DNA from: Roseomonas gilardii
GTDB taxonomy: Bacteria; Pseudomonadota; Alphaproteobacteria; Acetobacterales; Acetobacteraceae
NCBI RefSeq assembly: GCF_001941945.1
Contig: NZ_CP015583.1
Location: forward strand, 1,754,501-1,818,500
Direction: 5' to 3'
DNA: 64,000 bases
Shown: one piece after another, positions 24,734-34,208 of the stretch
How the letters are laid out: each line of letters begins with the position of its first letter
Numbering within the stretch: the stretch's first letter is position 1
Notes under the pieces: model-generated
Database searches by the model: none
Told to the model about the DNA's origin: nothing
What the model saw: the letters and a program-made list of their open reading frames with translations, nothing else
Program-made: the position numbers and the translations under genes

Positions 24734-26652
24734 CAGAAGGCCTGCCCGATGCCGATATAGAGACCATAGCCGGAATCGCCCGGCAGCTTCTTCAGCGGAA
24801 CGGCCACGTCGGCACGGATCGGGCCGATGGCGGTGGCATAGCGCACGCCGAGGCCGGCGCCGAAGGCAAGGTTGCTGAAGCCGGGCGCGCTGTCCTCCTG
24901 CACGCTGCCGCCATCGACAAAGGCGGCCATGCCCCAGGCGCCCGAGATGCGCTGCCGCACCTCCAGATTGGCCTCGACCACAGAAAGGCCGCCGGTCGGC
25001 GTGTCGTTGCTGCGGCGCGGGCCGATGCGCTGGAAGTCATAGCCACGCACCGAGCCGCCGCCGCCCGCGTAGAAGCGCATATGCGGCGGCACGTCGAAAT
25101 AGGAGGAGGTGCCGAGGATGCTACCGACGGAGATTCGCCCTGCCAGGATCGTGCCCTTGTCGCTGGTGAAGTCGTGATAGGCGGTGCCGGTGCCGCGCAT
25201 CCGCACGAAGGTCTGCCCGCCATTGATGGCATAGATCGGCGAAACCAGCCCGTTCAGCCGCACGCCGCGCGAAGGGTCGAGCAGGCTGTCCGTATCGTCC
25301 CAGAAGGCGGTGCCGAGCAGGCCGACGAGCTGGTAGTCGCGCTTGCTCGCGCCATACTCCTTCGTCCTGCCGAACTCGCCGATCACGCCGCCCGACAGGG
25401 TCAGGCGCGGATCGGGCTTGGTCTCGATCGACACCGCGCCGGTGATGGCGTCGCGGTCATAGGCGAGCAGCCGCTCGCGGATCGCGGCCGTGTCGATCAC
25501 CAGCGTCATGTTGCGCCCGAAGATCCAGGGCGAGCGGAGATTGGCGCCCACCCGGGCGTTGAAGCTGTTGCCCGAACTGCTCTGCGAGGTCCGGCCGATC
25601 GAGCCCTCCAGCCGCAGCCGCTCGGCGGCGCCGAACAGGTTGCGATGCTCCCAGAACACCGTTGCGGTCGGGCCGTTCCGGGTCTCGTAGGCACCGGTGA
25701 CGCCCAGGGCGCGGCGCGGCCGCTCGGAAACCAGGAAGGTGACCGGCAGGCGGCCGCTGCCGTCCAGCGCCGTGCCTTCCTGCGCCCGCACCATGCCGAA
25801 GACGCCGAGGTCCACGAGGTCCCGCCTGACCCGGGCCAGGGTCTGCGGGTTGTACTCCTTGTCCGTGAGCTGGCTGGCCACGGCGTTCAGCATGCGTGGG
25901 CTGACGCGGGTGGCGCCTTCCACATCCGGCGTGGCGAAGCGCGCCTGCGGACCGGACTGGAGGTGATAGACCACGTCCATCAGATGCGTGTCGAAATCGA
26001 CCGTCACCTCGCGCCGGGGAATCGAGGCGAAGGGATAGCCCGTGTCGCGCAGCGCGGTGACCAGCCGGTCGCCCGCGGCGATCACATCCTCGGCCCGGGC
26101 GGGATCGCCCTTGGCGAGACCCGTGACCTCGCCGGCACGGCCCAGGTCGCGGCCGGGCTCCGCCGGCGTGACACGGAGCACGCCGATCCGGAACCGTTCC
26201 CCCGGAGCGGCGCCGACGGTCACCTTCACCGGCTCCTTCCGGCCGGCGAGGCGCGCGGCGAGCTGCGGCGTCTCCGGCGGCTGGCCGTCGATCAGCACCT
26301 CCGGGCGCCCGGCATAGAAGCCTTCCGCCCGCAGCGCGCGCGTGACCAGCCCCTGTTCCTGGATCGCGCGGGCGACCAGCCCCTCGGCCGAGGTGGGCGC
26401 CAGGCTCTGCAGGCGCTTCAGCGCGGAGATGCTGGAGATCGCGGAATCGACCGCGGAATCCCCGCTCGGGCGGAACTCGGTCTCATAGGGGACCGTGACC
26501 TCGTCCGCGTCCTGGCTCCCCGGCCCGGCCTCGGCGGACGGCGGGGCTGGCGCGGTGGATGACGGATCGCCGCCCTGGGCCAGCGAGATCTCCGCCGGCA
26601 TCGCGGCCACGAGGGTGAAAGAGGCAAGCAATGCCGGAAGGCGATGGAGCAT
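24733..26652 (-). CDS. tamA: Outer-membrane assembly protein TamA (Omp85/BamA family)
   Basis: A 639-residue outer-membrane protein. A signal peptide (MLHRLPALLASFTLVAAMPAEISLAQ) starts at ATG 26652; a TTG two codons upstream is less likely. POTRA-type domains cover about 70-320 and the 16-stranded surface-antigen barrel about 330-639, with GSVRGYDFQRIGPR (the Omp85 VRGF/Y-like loop) and a C-terminal Phe (IGQAF) that serves as the outer-membrane insertion signal. It is the partner of TamB, which follows with a one-base overlap. The divergent amidohydrolase start codon lies 5 nt away. Confidence 0.93.
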   Translation of the reverse strand: MLHRLPALLASFTLVAAMPAEISLAQGGDPSSTAPAPPSAEAGPGSQDADEVTVPYETEFRPSGDSAVDSAISSISALKRLQSLAPTSAEGLVARAIQEQGLVTRALRAEGFYAGRPEVLIDGQPPETPQLAARLAGRKEPVKVTVGAAPGERFRIGVLRVTPAEPGRDLGRAGEVTGLAKGDPARAEDVIAAGDRLVTALRDTGYPFASIPRREVTVDFDTHLMDVVYHLQSGPQARFATPDVEGATRVSPRMLNAVASQLTDKEYNPQTLARVRRDLVDLGVFGMVRAQEGTALDGSGRLPVTFLVSERPRRALGVTGAYETRNGPTATVFWEHRNLFGAAERLRLEGSIGRTSQSSSGNSFNARVGANLRSPWIFGRNMTLVIDTAAIRERLLAYDRDAITGAVSIETKPDPRLTLSGGVIGEFGRTKEYGASKRDYQLVGLLGTAFWDDTDSLLDPSRGVRLNGLVSPIYAINGGQTFVRMRGTGTAYHDFTSDKGTILAGRISVGSILGTSSYFDVPPHMRFYAGGGGSVRGYDFQRIGPRRSNDTPTGGLSVVEANLEVRQRISGAWGMAAFVDGGSVQEDSAPGFSNLAFGAGLGVRYATAIGPIRADVAVPLKKLPGDSGYGLYIGIGQAF

Positions 26653-26657
26653 CGGCA

Positions 26658-27851
26658 ATGAACGGGCTATCCCCCAAAACTATGAACCCGGAACTCTTTG
26701 AGACCCTGACCGGTTGGCGCCGCCATCTGCACGCCAACCCTGCCCCTACCCTGGATGAAGGCCCTACGGCGACGTATGTGGCCGCACGTCTGCGCGAGCT
26801 TGGCGTGACCGAGATCGCCGAGGGCATCGGCGGCCACGGGCTGGTCGCCACCCTGCGGCGCGGTGGCGGCAACCGCTCGGTCGGCCTGCGCGCCGACATG
26901 GACGCGCTGCCGATCCAGGAGGCCGCGACGGACCTTCCCTGGGCCTCCACACGGCCGGGCGTGATGCATGCCTGCGGCCATGACGGTCACACCGTGGCCC
27001 TGCTCGGGGCGGCGGCTCTGCTGCTGGAGGACAAGAGCTGGTCGGGCACGGTCCATCTGGTCTTCCAGCCCGCCGAGGAAGGCGGGGGTGGTGCCCGCTC
27101 CATGGTGGCGGACGGTCTCTTCGAGCGTTTCCCCATGGACCGGATCTTCGGCTGGCACAACTGGCCGGGCCTGCCGGTGGGCACCATCGCCGTCCATGAC
27201 GGCGCGGTCATGGCGGCCGGGCGGCGTTTCGAAATCGTCATCCGGGGCCATGCCGGGCATGCCGCCCTGCCGCATCTGACGCGCGACCCGATCCTCGCCG
27301 CCGGACACGCCATCACCGCCGTGCAGTCCATCGTGGCCCGCTCGGTGGACCCGATGAAGACGGCGGTGTGCAGCCTGACCACGATCCACGGCGGCGAGGC
27401 CATGAACCAGATCGCGGCCGAGGTCGTGCTGAACGGCACGATCCGCTTCATCGACGACGAGGTCGGCGCGCTGATGATCGAACGGCTGCAGGCCATCGCC
27501 GCCGGGCTGGAGGCGAGCTTCGGCGTGCGGGCGGAGGTGCGGGTGCTGTCCGGCGTCGATGCCACGATCAACCATCCGGCGGAGCGCGAGCTGGCCGCCG
27601 AGGCCGCCGCCGCCGTGGCGCCGCTGCGCCGGGACGTGGGTCCCGCCATGACGGGGGAGGATTTCAGCGCCTTCCTGCAGAAGGTGCCGGGCGCCTTCGT
27701 CTGGATCGGCAACGGCCCCGCCGAGGGCGGCCGGGAGCTGCACAACCCGCACTACGATTTCGACGACCGCGTGCTGCCGGTGGCCAGCGGCTACCTCGCC
27801 GAGACGGCGAAGCGGGCGCTGTCGGCCAGGGATGGCTCTTCCGGCGGCTGA
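26658..27851 (+). CDS. M20 family amidohydrolase (hippurate/N-acyl-amino-acid hydrolase-like)
   Basis: A 397-residue metal-dependent amidohydrolase. The motifs MHACGHDGHTVALLGAA, FQPAEEGGGGA, GWHNWPGLPVG, GHAGHAALPH and a late TGEDFSAF identify the M20D group (hippurate hydrolase, IAA-amino-acid hydrolase). It should release amino acids from N-acyl or N-benzoyl conjugates. ATG 26658 has ggagc about 7 nt upstream; ATG 26682 is an alternative. The start is only 5 nt from the tamA start on the other strand, so each promoter must lie within the other gene. A strong terminator follows. Confidence 0.92.
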   Translation: MNGLSPKTMNPELFETLTGWRRHLHANPAPTLDEGPTATYVAARLRELGVTEIAEGIGGHGLVATLRRGGGNRSVGLRADMDALPIQEAATDLPWASTRPGVMHACGHDGHTVALLGAAALLLEDKSWSGTVHLVFQPAEEGGGGARSMVADGLFERFPMDRIFGWHNWPGLPVGTIAVHDGAVMAAGRRFEIVIRGHAGHAALPHLTRDPILAAGHAITAVQSIVARSVDPMKTAVCSLTTIHGGEAMNQIAAEVVLNGTIRFIDDEVGALMIERLQAIAAGLEASFGVRAEVRVLSGVDATINHPAERELAAEAAAAVAPLRRDVGPAMTGEDFSAFLQKVPGAFVWIGNGPAEGGRELHNPHYDFDDRVLPVASGYLAETAKRALSARDGSSGG

Positions 27852-27880
27852 TCCGGCGGGGCGGGATACTCGATCGGGGC

Positions 27881-27910
27881 GGCCAAGCCCGTCATCTGGC
27901 GGGCTTGGCC
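27881..27910 (+). terminator. Strong hairpin terminator between convergent genes
   Basis: ggccaagcccg (27881-27891) pairs perfectly over 11 bp with cgggcttggcc (27900-27910), followed by gggtttt. It lies between the amidohydrolase stop (27851) and the alkyl sulfatase stop (27921). Confidence 0.8.
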
Positions 27911-27920
27911 GGGTTTTCCC

Positions 27921-29906
27921 CTATGGCGTCACGATATTGAACCAGAACGGAAACGAATCGAGGCTGGAGACGAGGTCGTTCAGCTTCGCCCGGTTTCCGG
28001 AAAGCTTCACGCCACCGGACTGGAGCGCGTCGTCCAGCGAGACTTTCTGCAGGATGATATCGTTCAACGTGCCGCGGCTGAGGGTCAGCGAGGCATCGGC
28101 CCCATCGACATTCCTGCCTTCCGTGTGATTGAGCACACCATTTTCGAGCTGCACGAAATACTTCTCGTTCGTATCGGAAAAGTCGAAATTGAGTTTCGCC
28201 TGCTTGTTTGCCGCCTTCTCGGCATTCAGGCGGACACCGAGATAATCGAAGAACAGATTGAGATTCATCGCGCGGATCGTGTCGGGGCTGGCCGTGTTCG
28301 GGGTCGGCAATTCGGCCACGCCCTTGCGGAGTTCCTGCGCCCCGGTCAGGTAGAAGTTGCGCCACGGACCGGCCTCGGACTGGTAGCCGAGCTGCTCCAG
28401 CGCATCCGCTTCGAGATCCTTGGCCGCCTGGTTCTTGGGGTCCGCGAACACGGCGTGATGCACCACCTGGGCGACCCAGCGATAATCGCCGGCCGCGTAG
28501 GACTTCCTGGCTTTTTCGAGCAGAGCATCGGCGCCGCCCATGAACTCGACATACTTCTTGCTCGCCTCCACCGGAGGAAGTTCGTGCAGGGTCGCCGGAT
28601 TGCCGTCGAACCAGCCGAGGTAAAGCACATAAGTCGCGGCGACGTCGTGGTAGATCGATCCGTAGTAGCCACGATTGGCCCAGAAATGGCCCAGGCTGTC
28701 GGGCAGCTTGAAGCTCTCCGCGATCTCCCGCATGGTCATGCCGTGATTGACCATCCGCAGCGTCTCGTCATTGATGTAGCGGTAGAGATCACGCTGCTTC
28801 TCAAGAAGTTCCTTGATGTTGCCGTTGCCCCAGGTCGGCCAGTGATGCTGGGCAAACAGCACTTCGGCCTTGTCGCCCCACATGGTGAGCGCCTGATTGA
28901 GGTATTTGGACCAGGGCAGCGGTTCGCGGATCTTGGCGCCGCGCAGCGAGTAGGTGTTGTGAAGCGTATGGGTCGCGTCCTCGGCCGCCTCCATCGCCTT
29001 CTTCTCTTCGATGAACCACAACATCTCGGAAGGCGCTTCGGAACCCGGCGCCATCAGGAACTCATAGGTCAGGCCGTCGATCACCTCTTTCTGGCCGGTC
29101 CTGGTAATGGTGTTGGTCGGCGGGATCAGCGTCACCGTGCCGGCGGAGGTCGTCGTCCCGAGGCCGGCGCCGACCTGGCCCTTGGGATCCGCCGGCAGGA
29201 GATTGCCATACATGTAGCTGGCACGCCTGCTCATCGCGTTGCCGGCCATGACATTCTCGGCGACCGCGGCTTCGAGGAAGCCTTCGGGAGCGTAGACCTT
29301 CACTTTCCCGGCGCTGACATCCTGCTCGGAAACGACCCCCCTGACGCCGCCATAGTGATCGACGTGGCTATGGGTATAGATCACCGCCTTGACCGGCTTC
29401 TGGCCCCGGTTCTTGAAATACAGGTCCATCCCGGCCTTCGCCGTCTCCTCGGAGACGAGCGGGTCGATCACGGTGATCCCCTCGGCGCCCTCGATGATCG
29501 TCATGTTCGACAGATCGAGATTGCGGATCTGGTAGATGCCGCTGGCGACTTCGAAGAGGCCGGAAATATTGATCAGCTGCGCATTGCGCCACAGGCTGGG
29601 ATTCACGGTGTCCGGTGCCGCGACGCCTTCCTTGATGAAGGCGTATTTGCCGGGATTCCAGATGACGTTTCCGCCCTGGCCCTTGATGACCTCGCCGGGC
29701 AGTGCGGCGATGAAGCCGCGATGGGCATTCTGGAAATCTGTTGTATCCTGGAAGGGCAATTCGCGCAGGAGCGCCGCATTGGCCTGCTTGGTGGCTTCGG
29801 TCGCGTTGTTTCGGACATCCCGATCCTGAGCCAGAGCCGGGAGAAGAGCGCCCGCTGCCGCCAAGGCGACAGCGGACAGGCCCGCGAACAGATATCTTCT
29901 CGACAC
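27921..29906 (-). CDS. Alkyl sulfatase (SdsA1/BDS1-type metallo-beta-lactamase fold)
   Basis: A 661-residue secreted enzyme that hydrolyses primary alkyl sulfates such as SDS to alcohol and sulfate. The N-terminal signal (SRRYLFAGLSAVALAAAGALLPALAQ) starts at GTG 29906, which has an ideal GGAGGA six bases upstream. The metallo-beta-lactamase domain has THSHVDHYGG (two zinc ions), and the conserved PGSEAPSEMLWF and HTLHNTYSLRGA segments follow. An alkyl-sulfatase dimerization domain covers about 385-520 and an SCP2-like C-terminal domain about 540-655. Base composition is visibly less GC-rich than both flanks, suggesting recent acquisition. Confidence 0.93.
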   Translation of the reverse strand: MSRRYLFAGLSAVALAAAGALLPALAQDRDVRNNATEATKQANAALLRELPFQDTTDFQNAHRGFIAALPGEVIKGQGGNVIWNPGKYAFIKEGVAAPDTVNPSLWRNAQLINISGLFEVASGIYQIRNLDLSNMTIIEGAEGITVIDPLVSEETAKAGMDLYFKNRGQKPVKAVIYTHSHVDHYGGVRGVVSEQDVSAGKVKVYAPEGFLEAAVAENVMAGNAMSRRASYMYGNLLPADPKGQVGAGLGTTTSAGTVTLIPPTNTITRTGQKEVIDGLTYEFLMAPGSEAPSEMLWFIEEKKAMEAAEDATHTLHNTYSLRGAKIREPLPWSKYLNQALTMWGDKAEVLFAQHHWPTWGNGNIKELLEKQRDLYRYINDETLRMVNHGMTMREIAESFKLPDSLGHFWANRGYYGSIYHDVAATYVLYLGWFDGNPATLHELPPVEASKKYVEFMGGADALLEKARKSYAAGDYRWVAQVVHHAVFADPKNQAAKDLEADALEQLGYQSEAGPWRNFYLTGAQELRKGVAELPTPNTASPDTIRAMNLNLFFDYLGVRLNAEKAANKQAKLNFDFSDTNEKYFVQLENGVLNHTEGRNVDGADASLTLSRGTLNDIILQKVSLDDALQSGGVKLSGNRAKLNDLVSSLDSFPFWFNIVTP

Positions 29907-30456
29907 CGCATTTCCTCCGAGCACTGGTGATAGGCCGGGGATCTTTTTTCGCCCGTTACAGGCGGGTGCGCGATTTTGGCTTTGTTCAGCAGGCAAAGAT
30001 CCCGGAAACGCAACAATCCGATCCTGTGCCCGATCCATCTCCCGGCACAAGCTTCGGGCAGGGGCTCCCCGGCCGGCAGTACAGAACCGTCAAATAACCC
30101 GATCCGGAAAAGAGCCCGCAAAACCCGGGGCTTATGGACGGGCCTCGTGCGGGGAGGAGGCTTCCCGGCCACGCGCAGATGTGATGCCGCGCTGATCCCA
30201 GGCGGAGAGGCCAGCGTCGTCGGAGCATTTCCACCGGACGGAAGAACTTCTTTCCCAAACCCTTATGGCATGGGCCAGCCTGCTGCCCGGGGCGCGACGG
30301 TCATCGAGTTTCCCACGCCATGCTCCTGGTCGGGCTTGTGCGGCATCGGGTACCCCATCAACGGCCCGAGGAACACCGCCGCGCCGCCAGCCGATATGGC
30401 AGGGCCTGTGCGGGATCTTCCCTGGCCTCGCCGCGCTCTTCGCGCTCCGTCGATCG
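29907..30456. other. 550-nt gap upstream of the alkyl sulfatase gene
   Basis: No convincing gene was found; the long frames here are antisense shadows without family features. The part next to 29906 should hold the alkyl sulfatase promoter and any operator. The small hairpin cccg...cggg near 29950 is the only structure noted. Confidence 0.4.
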
Positions 30457-31434
30457 TCAGGCCAGCCTTTCCCGCAGCCAGCGCCCGGCTTCCTCCACCG
30501 CCTCGCCGGCGGCGCCGACCCGGCCCTGGGCACGCAGGAAGCCGTGCACCGTGCCGGGGAACAGGCGCGACAGCACCTCGACCCCGGCTTCCCGCATCCG
30601 CCCGGCCATGGCGAGGCTGTCGTCGCGCAGCACATCCAGCTCCGCGACCTGCAACAGGGCCGGAGGCAGGCCGCGAAGATCGGCGAGGAGCGGCGAGGCG
30701 AGGGGGCTCATCCGCGCCTCCTCCTCCGGCGCGTAGAGACGCCAGAACAGCGCCATCCTGTCCCGCGTCAGGCCGAACCCCTCGGCGAATTCGCGCTGGC
30801 TCTCCGTGTCGCAACGGGCATCGTAGCAGCCATAGGCGAGCAGCAGCCCGCGCAGCGCCAGCCCCGGATCGGTCTCCCGCAGCAGCAGCGCGGCCCCGAG
30901 GGCCAGGTTGGCCCCGGCCGAATCGCCGCCCAGCACGATCCGCGCCGGGTCCAGCCCCAGCGAGGCACCCTGGGCTGCCACATGGCGCACCACCCCGGCC
31001 ACCTGTTCCAGCGCGACGGGAAAAGCGGCTTCGGGCGACAGGGAATAGTCCGGCGCCAGTACGGCGCAGCCGGCGGCATGGGCATAGGCGCGGAACAGGC
31101 GGTCATGCGTATCGACGCTGTTCCAGACCCAGCCGCCGCCATGCAGGTTCACCATCACCGGCAGGACACCCCCATGCCCGCCCTCCACATGCGGGCGGTG
31201 CAGGCGGCAGGACAGCGTTCCGCCGGGCAGTTCCAGCCGGAGGTCGCGGCTTTCCGCCATGGCATGGCCCCCGGCCGCGAGCGGCAGGTTCAGCGCCTCG
31301 GTGCGCGCCCGCCCGGCGGCGAGGTGGCGTGCCGTGTCCCGGATGATGTCCGGGATCGGATCGGGCAGGGCGGCGGCCTCCATCGCGCGGGTGAAGCGCA
31401 GCATCTCCGGGTCCCAGCGCGAATCCTGCGGCAT
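30457..31434 (-). CDS. Alpha/beta hydrolase, hormone-sensitive-lipase family esterase
   Basis: A 325-residue family IV esterase. The oxyanion motif HGGGWVWNS and the nucleophile elbow GDSAG are present, and the acid Asp (AELDVLRDD) and His (GTVHGFL) complete the triad. AGGAGAGG lies 9 nt before ATG 31434. No signal peptide is visible. It probably hydrolyses short- to medium-chain esters. It sits behind the alkyl sulfatase on the same strand but with 550 nt between them, so shared transcription is unlikely. Confidence 0.9.
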   Translation of the reverse strand: MPQDSRWDPEMLRFTRAMEAAALPDPIPDIIRDTARHLAAGRARTEALNLPLAAGGHAMAESRDLRLELPGGTLSCRLHRPHVEGGHGGVLPVMVNLHGGGWVWNSVDTHDRLFRAYAHAAGCAVLAPDYSLSPEAAFPVALEQVAGVVRHVAAQGASLGLDPARIVLGGDSAGANLALGAALLLRETDPGLALRGLLLAYGCYDARCDTESQREFAEGFGLTRDRMALFWRLYAPEEEARMSPLASPLLADLRGLPPALLQVAELDVLRDDSLAMAGRMREAGVEVLSRLFPGTVHGFLRAQGRVGAAGEAVEEAGRWLRERLA

Positions 31435-31548
31435 CGGCACGGCCTCTCCTCTCGTGCTCCCGCCGATGGGCATTGCCATTGGGCATTGACGCGGAAGCCC
31501 GAAAGCAAGATTGCCGCATCGCCTGGAAATCACCACCCTGAGGCGGCG

Positions 31549-34170
31549 ATGACCCCTTTCCATTCCCCCAGCCTCCGGCCCGGTTTCCGGGCCGCCTCGC
31601 TCTTCGCGCCCAGGCGCGTGGCCTTCCTGGGCGATCCCGCCCTGCCGGAAACCGCCATCCTGGCGCGCAACCTGGTGGCCGGGCAGTTCAAGGGCGTGCT
31701 GCACACGATCGGCTTCCACTGGGACGGGCTGGACGAAGCGCCGAGCCTCGATGCCCTGGAAGAAGCGCCGGATCTCGCCGTGATCTCCCTGCCGCCGGAG
31801 GCGCAGCCCGCCGCCTTCGCAGCCCTGGCCGCGCGGGGCTGCCACGCGGCGGTGGTGCCGGTCGCCTCCCCCGATCTCGCCGCCCTCGCGCGCGGCAGCG
31901 GCGTGCGGGCGCTGGGGCAGCGCTCCTTCGGGCTGGCGGTGCCGCCGCTGGGCCTGAACGCCACGCTGTCGCATCTCGTGCCCCGGCCAGGGAAGCTGGC
32001 GCTGCTCTGCCAGTCCTCGGCCCTGGCCCGGGCGATCCTGGACTATGCCGAGGCGCAGGGCTTCGGCTTCAGCCTGATCGCGGGCATCGGCGGCAATGCG
32101 GATTACGGCTTCGCCGGCGCGCTGGACTGGCTGGCGCGCGACGCGGCCACCAATGCCGTGCTGCTGGACCTGCGGCGGATCAAGAACCGGCGGCAGTTCA
32201 TCTCCGCCGCCCGCGCCACGGCGCGCACCCGTCCCGTGGTGGCGATCCGCCCCGGCAGCGCCGCGCGGGAGGCGCTGGGCGGGGCGGATGCGGTGATGGA
32301 GGCGGCGCTGCGCCGCGCCGGAGTGCTGCGCGTGGCGGACCTGGCGGAGCTCCTCGCCGCCGCCGAGACGCTGTCGCGCGTCCGGGTCTCCTCGCTGCGC
32401 AGCGGGGCGGAAGCGGACCGGATCGCCGTGGTGTCCAACGGCCTCGCCACGGGCCAGATGGCCACGGATTCCGCCCTGCGCCGCGGCGGCCGGCTCGCGG
32501 AGATCCCCGAGGCTGCCTGGCCGATGCTCCATCTGTCCCTGCCGCCGCGCTGGCATGGCGGCAACCCGCTGGTCCTGCCGCATGGCGAGGGCCACCGGCT
32601 GGCGGAGGTGGCGGCGATGATCGCCGCGCTGCCGGAAGTGGGCTCGGTGGTGGCGATCCATTCGCCGAACCCGGAAGAGGACAGCGACGCCGTGGCCGCC
32701 GCCATGGCCGGGCTCAGCGGCATCCGGGGCGCGCCCATCCTGGTGGGCTGGCTCGGGCAGGCGACTGGCAGCCCGCAGCGCTCCTTCCTCGCCAGGTCCG
32801 GCATCGCCGTCTTCCCCACCCCGGAGCGGGCGGTGCGGGGCGCGCTGCATCTGGCGCAGGACCGGCGCAACCGCGATGCCGCGGCGGAGCTGCCGCCGCG
32901 CGACGTGCCCGACTTCGCACCCGACCGCGCGGCGGTGCGCCGGCTGCTGGACACGGTGCGCGCCCGGGGCAGGCTGGCGCTGAACGAGGCCGAGGCGCTG
33001 AGCGTCTTCGACGCCTATGGCGTGCCGACCATCGCGCGCCGCGTGGTCGCCGGCCCGGCCGAGGCGGGCAAGGCGGCCATGGAACTCGGCTTCCCGGTGG
33101 TGCTGAAGCTGCTGAGCGCCGAACTGCCGCGCAAGACGGAGATCGGCGGCGTCGCGGTCGGGCTGCGCGACGTGAAGAGCGTGCGCGCCGCGGGCCTCGC
33201 CATGCTGACGCGCGCGGCGCAGGAACGGCCGGATTGCCGCATCGACGGGCTGCTGGTGGAGCGGCAGGCGCAGCCGGGCGCGGAGCTGCGCCTGCGCCTG
33301 GGCGACGAGGTGATGTTCGGTCCCTGGATCGGCTTCGGCGCCGGCGGCACCACCGCCGACCTGCAGGCCGACGAGGCGGTGGACCTGCCGCCGCTGAACC
33401 GCGTCCTGGCCACGGCGCTGATCGGCCGCACGCGGATCTCGCGCCGCCTGCATGGCTGGCGGGACCAGGAGGCCGTGAAGGTCGAGGCGGTGTCCGACGC
33501 GCTGGTGCGGCTCTCGGCCCTGGTGGTGGACTTCCCCGAGATCAAGGAAGCCACCATCAACCCGCTGATCGCCTCGGCCATGGGCGTGATCGCGGTGGAT
33601 GCCGACCTGCGCCTGCGCGCGGAGGGCGAGGCCGCGATGCTGGCCATCCCGCCCTATCCGGCCGAGCTGGCGGAAGCCTGGACAGCACCGGACGGCCGCC
33701 GGCTGATGGTACGCCCGATCCGCCCCGAGGATGCGGCTGCCCATGCGGAGGCCTTCCGCAACATGGACCCGGACGACATCCGCTGGCGCTTCTTCGGCTC
33801 CATGCGCGAGCTGCCGCGCGCCCAGATCGCCCGCATGACGCAGATCGACTACGACCGCGAGATGGCCTTCGTCGCCATCGAGACGGGCGAGGACGGGGTG
33901 GACCGGATCGTCGGCGTCTCGCGGCTGACGCGGGAGGGTCAGGGCAACGGCGCCGAGTTCGCCGTCGTGGTGCTGCCGCGCTGGAAGGGCAAGGGGCTGG
34001 GCCGCCACCTGATGCGGCGTGTGCTGGACTGGGGCCAGGAAACCGGCATCCGCCGCGTGGTGGGCCAGGTTCTGGCGGACAACACGCCGATGCAGGCCTT
34101 CGTGGCCAAGCTCGGCTTCCACCTGCACCGGCTGGAGGACGATGTCCTGGAGGCGAGCCTCGATCTCTGA
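31549..34170 (+). CDS. Pat/PatZ-like protein N-acyltransferase (NDP-forming CoA ligase fused to GNAT)
   Basis: An 873-residue fusion. The first part (about 10-440) is a CoA-binding and succinyl-CoA-ligase-like region, then an ATP-grasp domain (about 460-690, with FPVVLKLLSAELPRKTEIGGVAVGL), then a C-terminal GNAT domain (about 715-860, with VVLPRWKGKGLGRHLMRR as the acetyl-CoA loop). In ADP-forming ligases the phospho-histidine lies in a SHTG-type segment; here the equivalent spot reads AREALGGADAVM (about 238-249), with the His stretch missing. Pat-type acetyltransferases are known to have a non-catalytic ligase part, so this should act as a protein lysine acetyltransferase, with acetyl-CoA synthetase a likely target. 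Confidence 0.88.
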   Translation: MTPFHSPSLRPGFRAASLFAPRRVAFLGDPALPETAILARNLVAGQFKGVLHTIGFHWDGLDEAPSLDALEEAPDLAVISLPPEAQPAAFAALAARGCHAAVVPVASPDLAALARGSGVRALGQRSFGLAVPPLGLNATLSHLVPRPGKLALLCQSSALARAILDYAEAQGFGFSLIAGIGGNADYGFAGALDWLARDAATNAVLLDLRRIKNRRQFISAARATARTRPVVAIRPGSAAREALGGADAVMEAALRRAGVLRVADLAELLAAAETLSRVRVSSLRSGAEADRIAVVSNGLATGQMATDSALRRGGRLAEIPEAAWPMLHLSLPPRWHGGNPLVLPHGEGHRLAEVAAMIAALPEVGSVVAIHSPNPEEDSDAVAAAMAGLSGIRGAPILVGWLGQATGSPQRSFLARSGIAVFPTPERAVRGALHLAQDRRNRDAAAELPPRDVPDFAPDRAAVRRLLDTVRARGRLALNEAEALSVFDAYGVPTIARRVVAGPAEAGKAAMELGFPVVLKLLSAELPRKTEIGGVAVGLRDVKSVRAAGLAMLTRAAQERPDCRIDGLLVERQAQPGAELRLRLGDEVMFGPWIGFGAGGTTADLQADEAVDLPPLNRVLATALIGRTRISRRLHGWRDQEAVKVEAVSDALVRLSALVVDFPEIKEATINPLIASAMGVIAVDADLRLRAEGEAAMLAIPPYPAELAEAWTAPDGRRLMVRPIRPEDAAAHAEAFRNMDPDDIRWRFFGSMRELPRAQIARMTQIDYDREMAFVAIETGEDGVDRIVGVSRLTREGQGNGAEFAVVVLPRWKGKGLGRHLMRRVLDWGQETGIRRVVGQVLADNTPMQAFVAKLGFHLHRLEDDVLEASLDL

Positions 34171-34175
34171 GGAGT

Positions 34176-34203
34176 GCGGGGGCTGGCACGGCGCCGCCCC
34201 CGC
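34176..34203 (+). terminator. 8-bp GC hairpin followed by TTT
   Basis: gcgggggc (34176-34183) pairs with gcccccgc (34196-34203), followed by gagttt. It lies between the acyltransferase stop and the convergent regulator stop (34209). Confidence 0.6.
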
Positions 34204-34208
34204 GAGTT

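Noticed and set aside
22346-24760. 804-codon plus-strand frame opposite tamB
   Set aside because: Mirror of the repetitive tamB sequence; no signal, motif or ribosome-binding site.
29986-30258. 90-codon minus-strand frame in the gap upstream of the alkyl sulfatase
   Set aside because: No ribosome-binding site, no recognisable domain and codon use unlike neighbouring genes.
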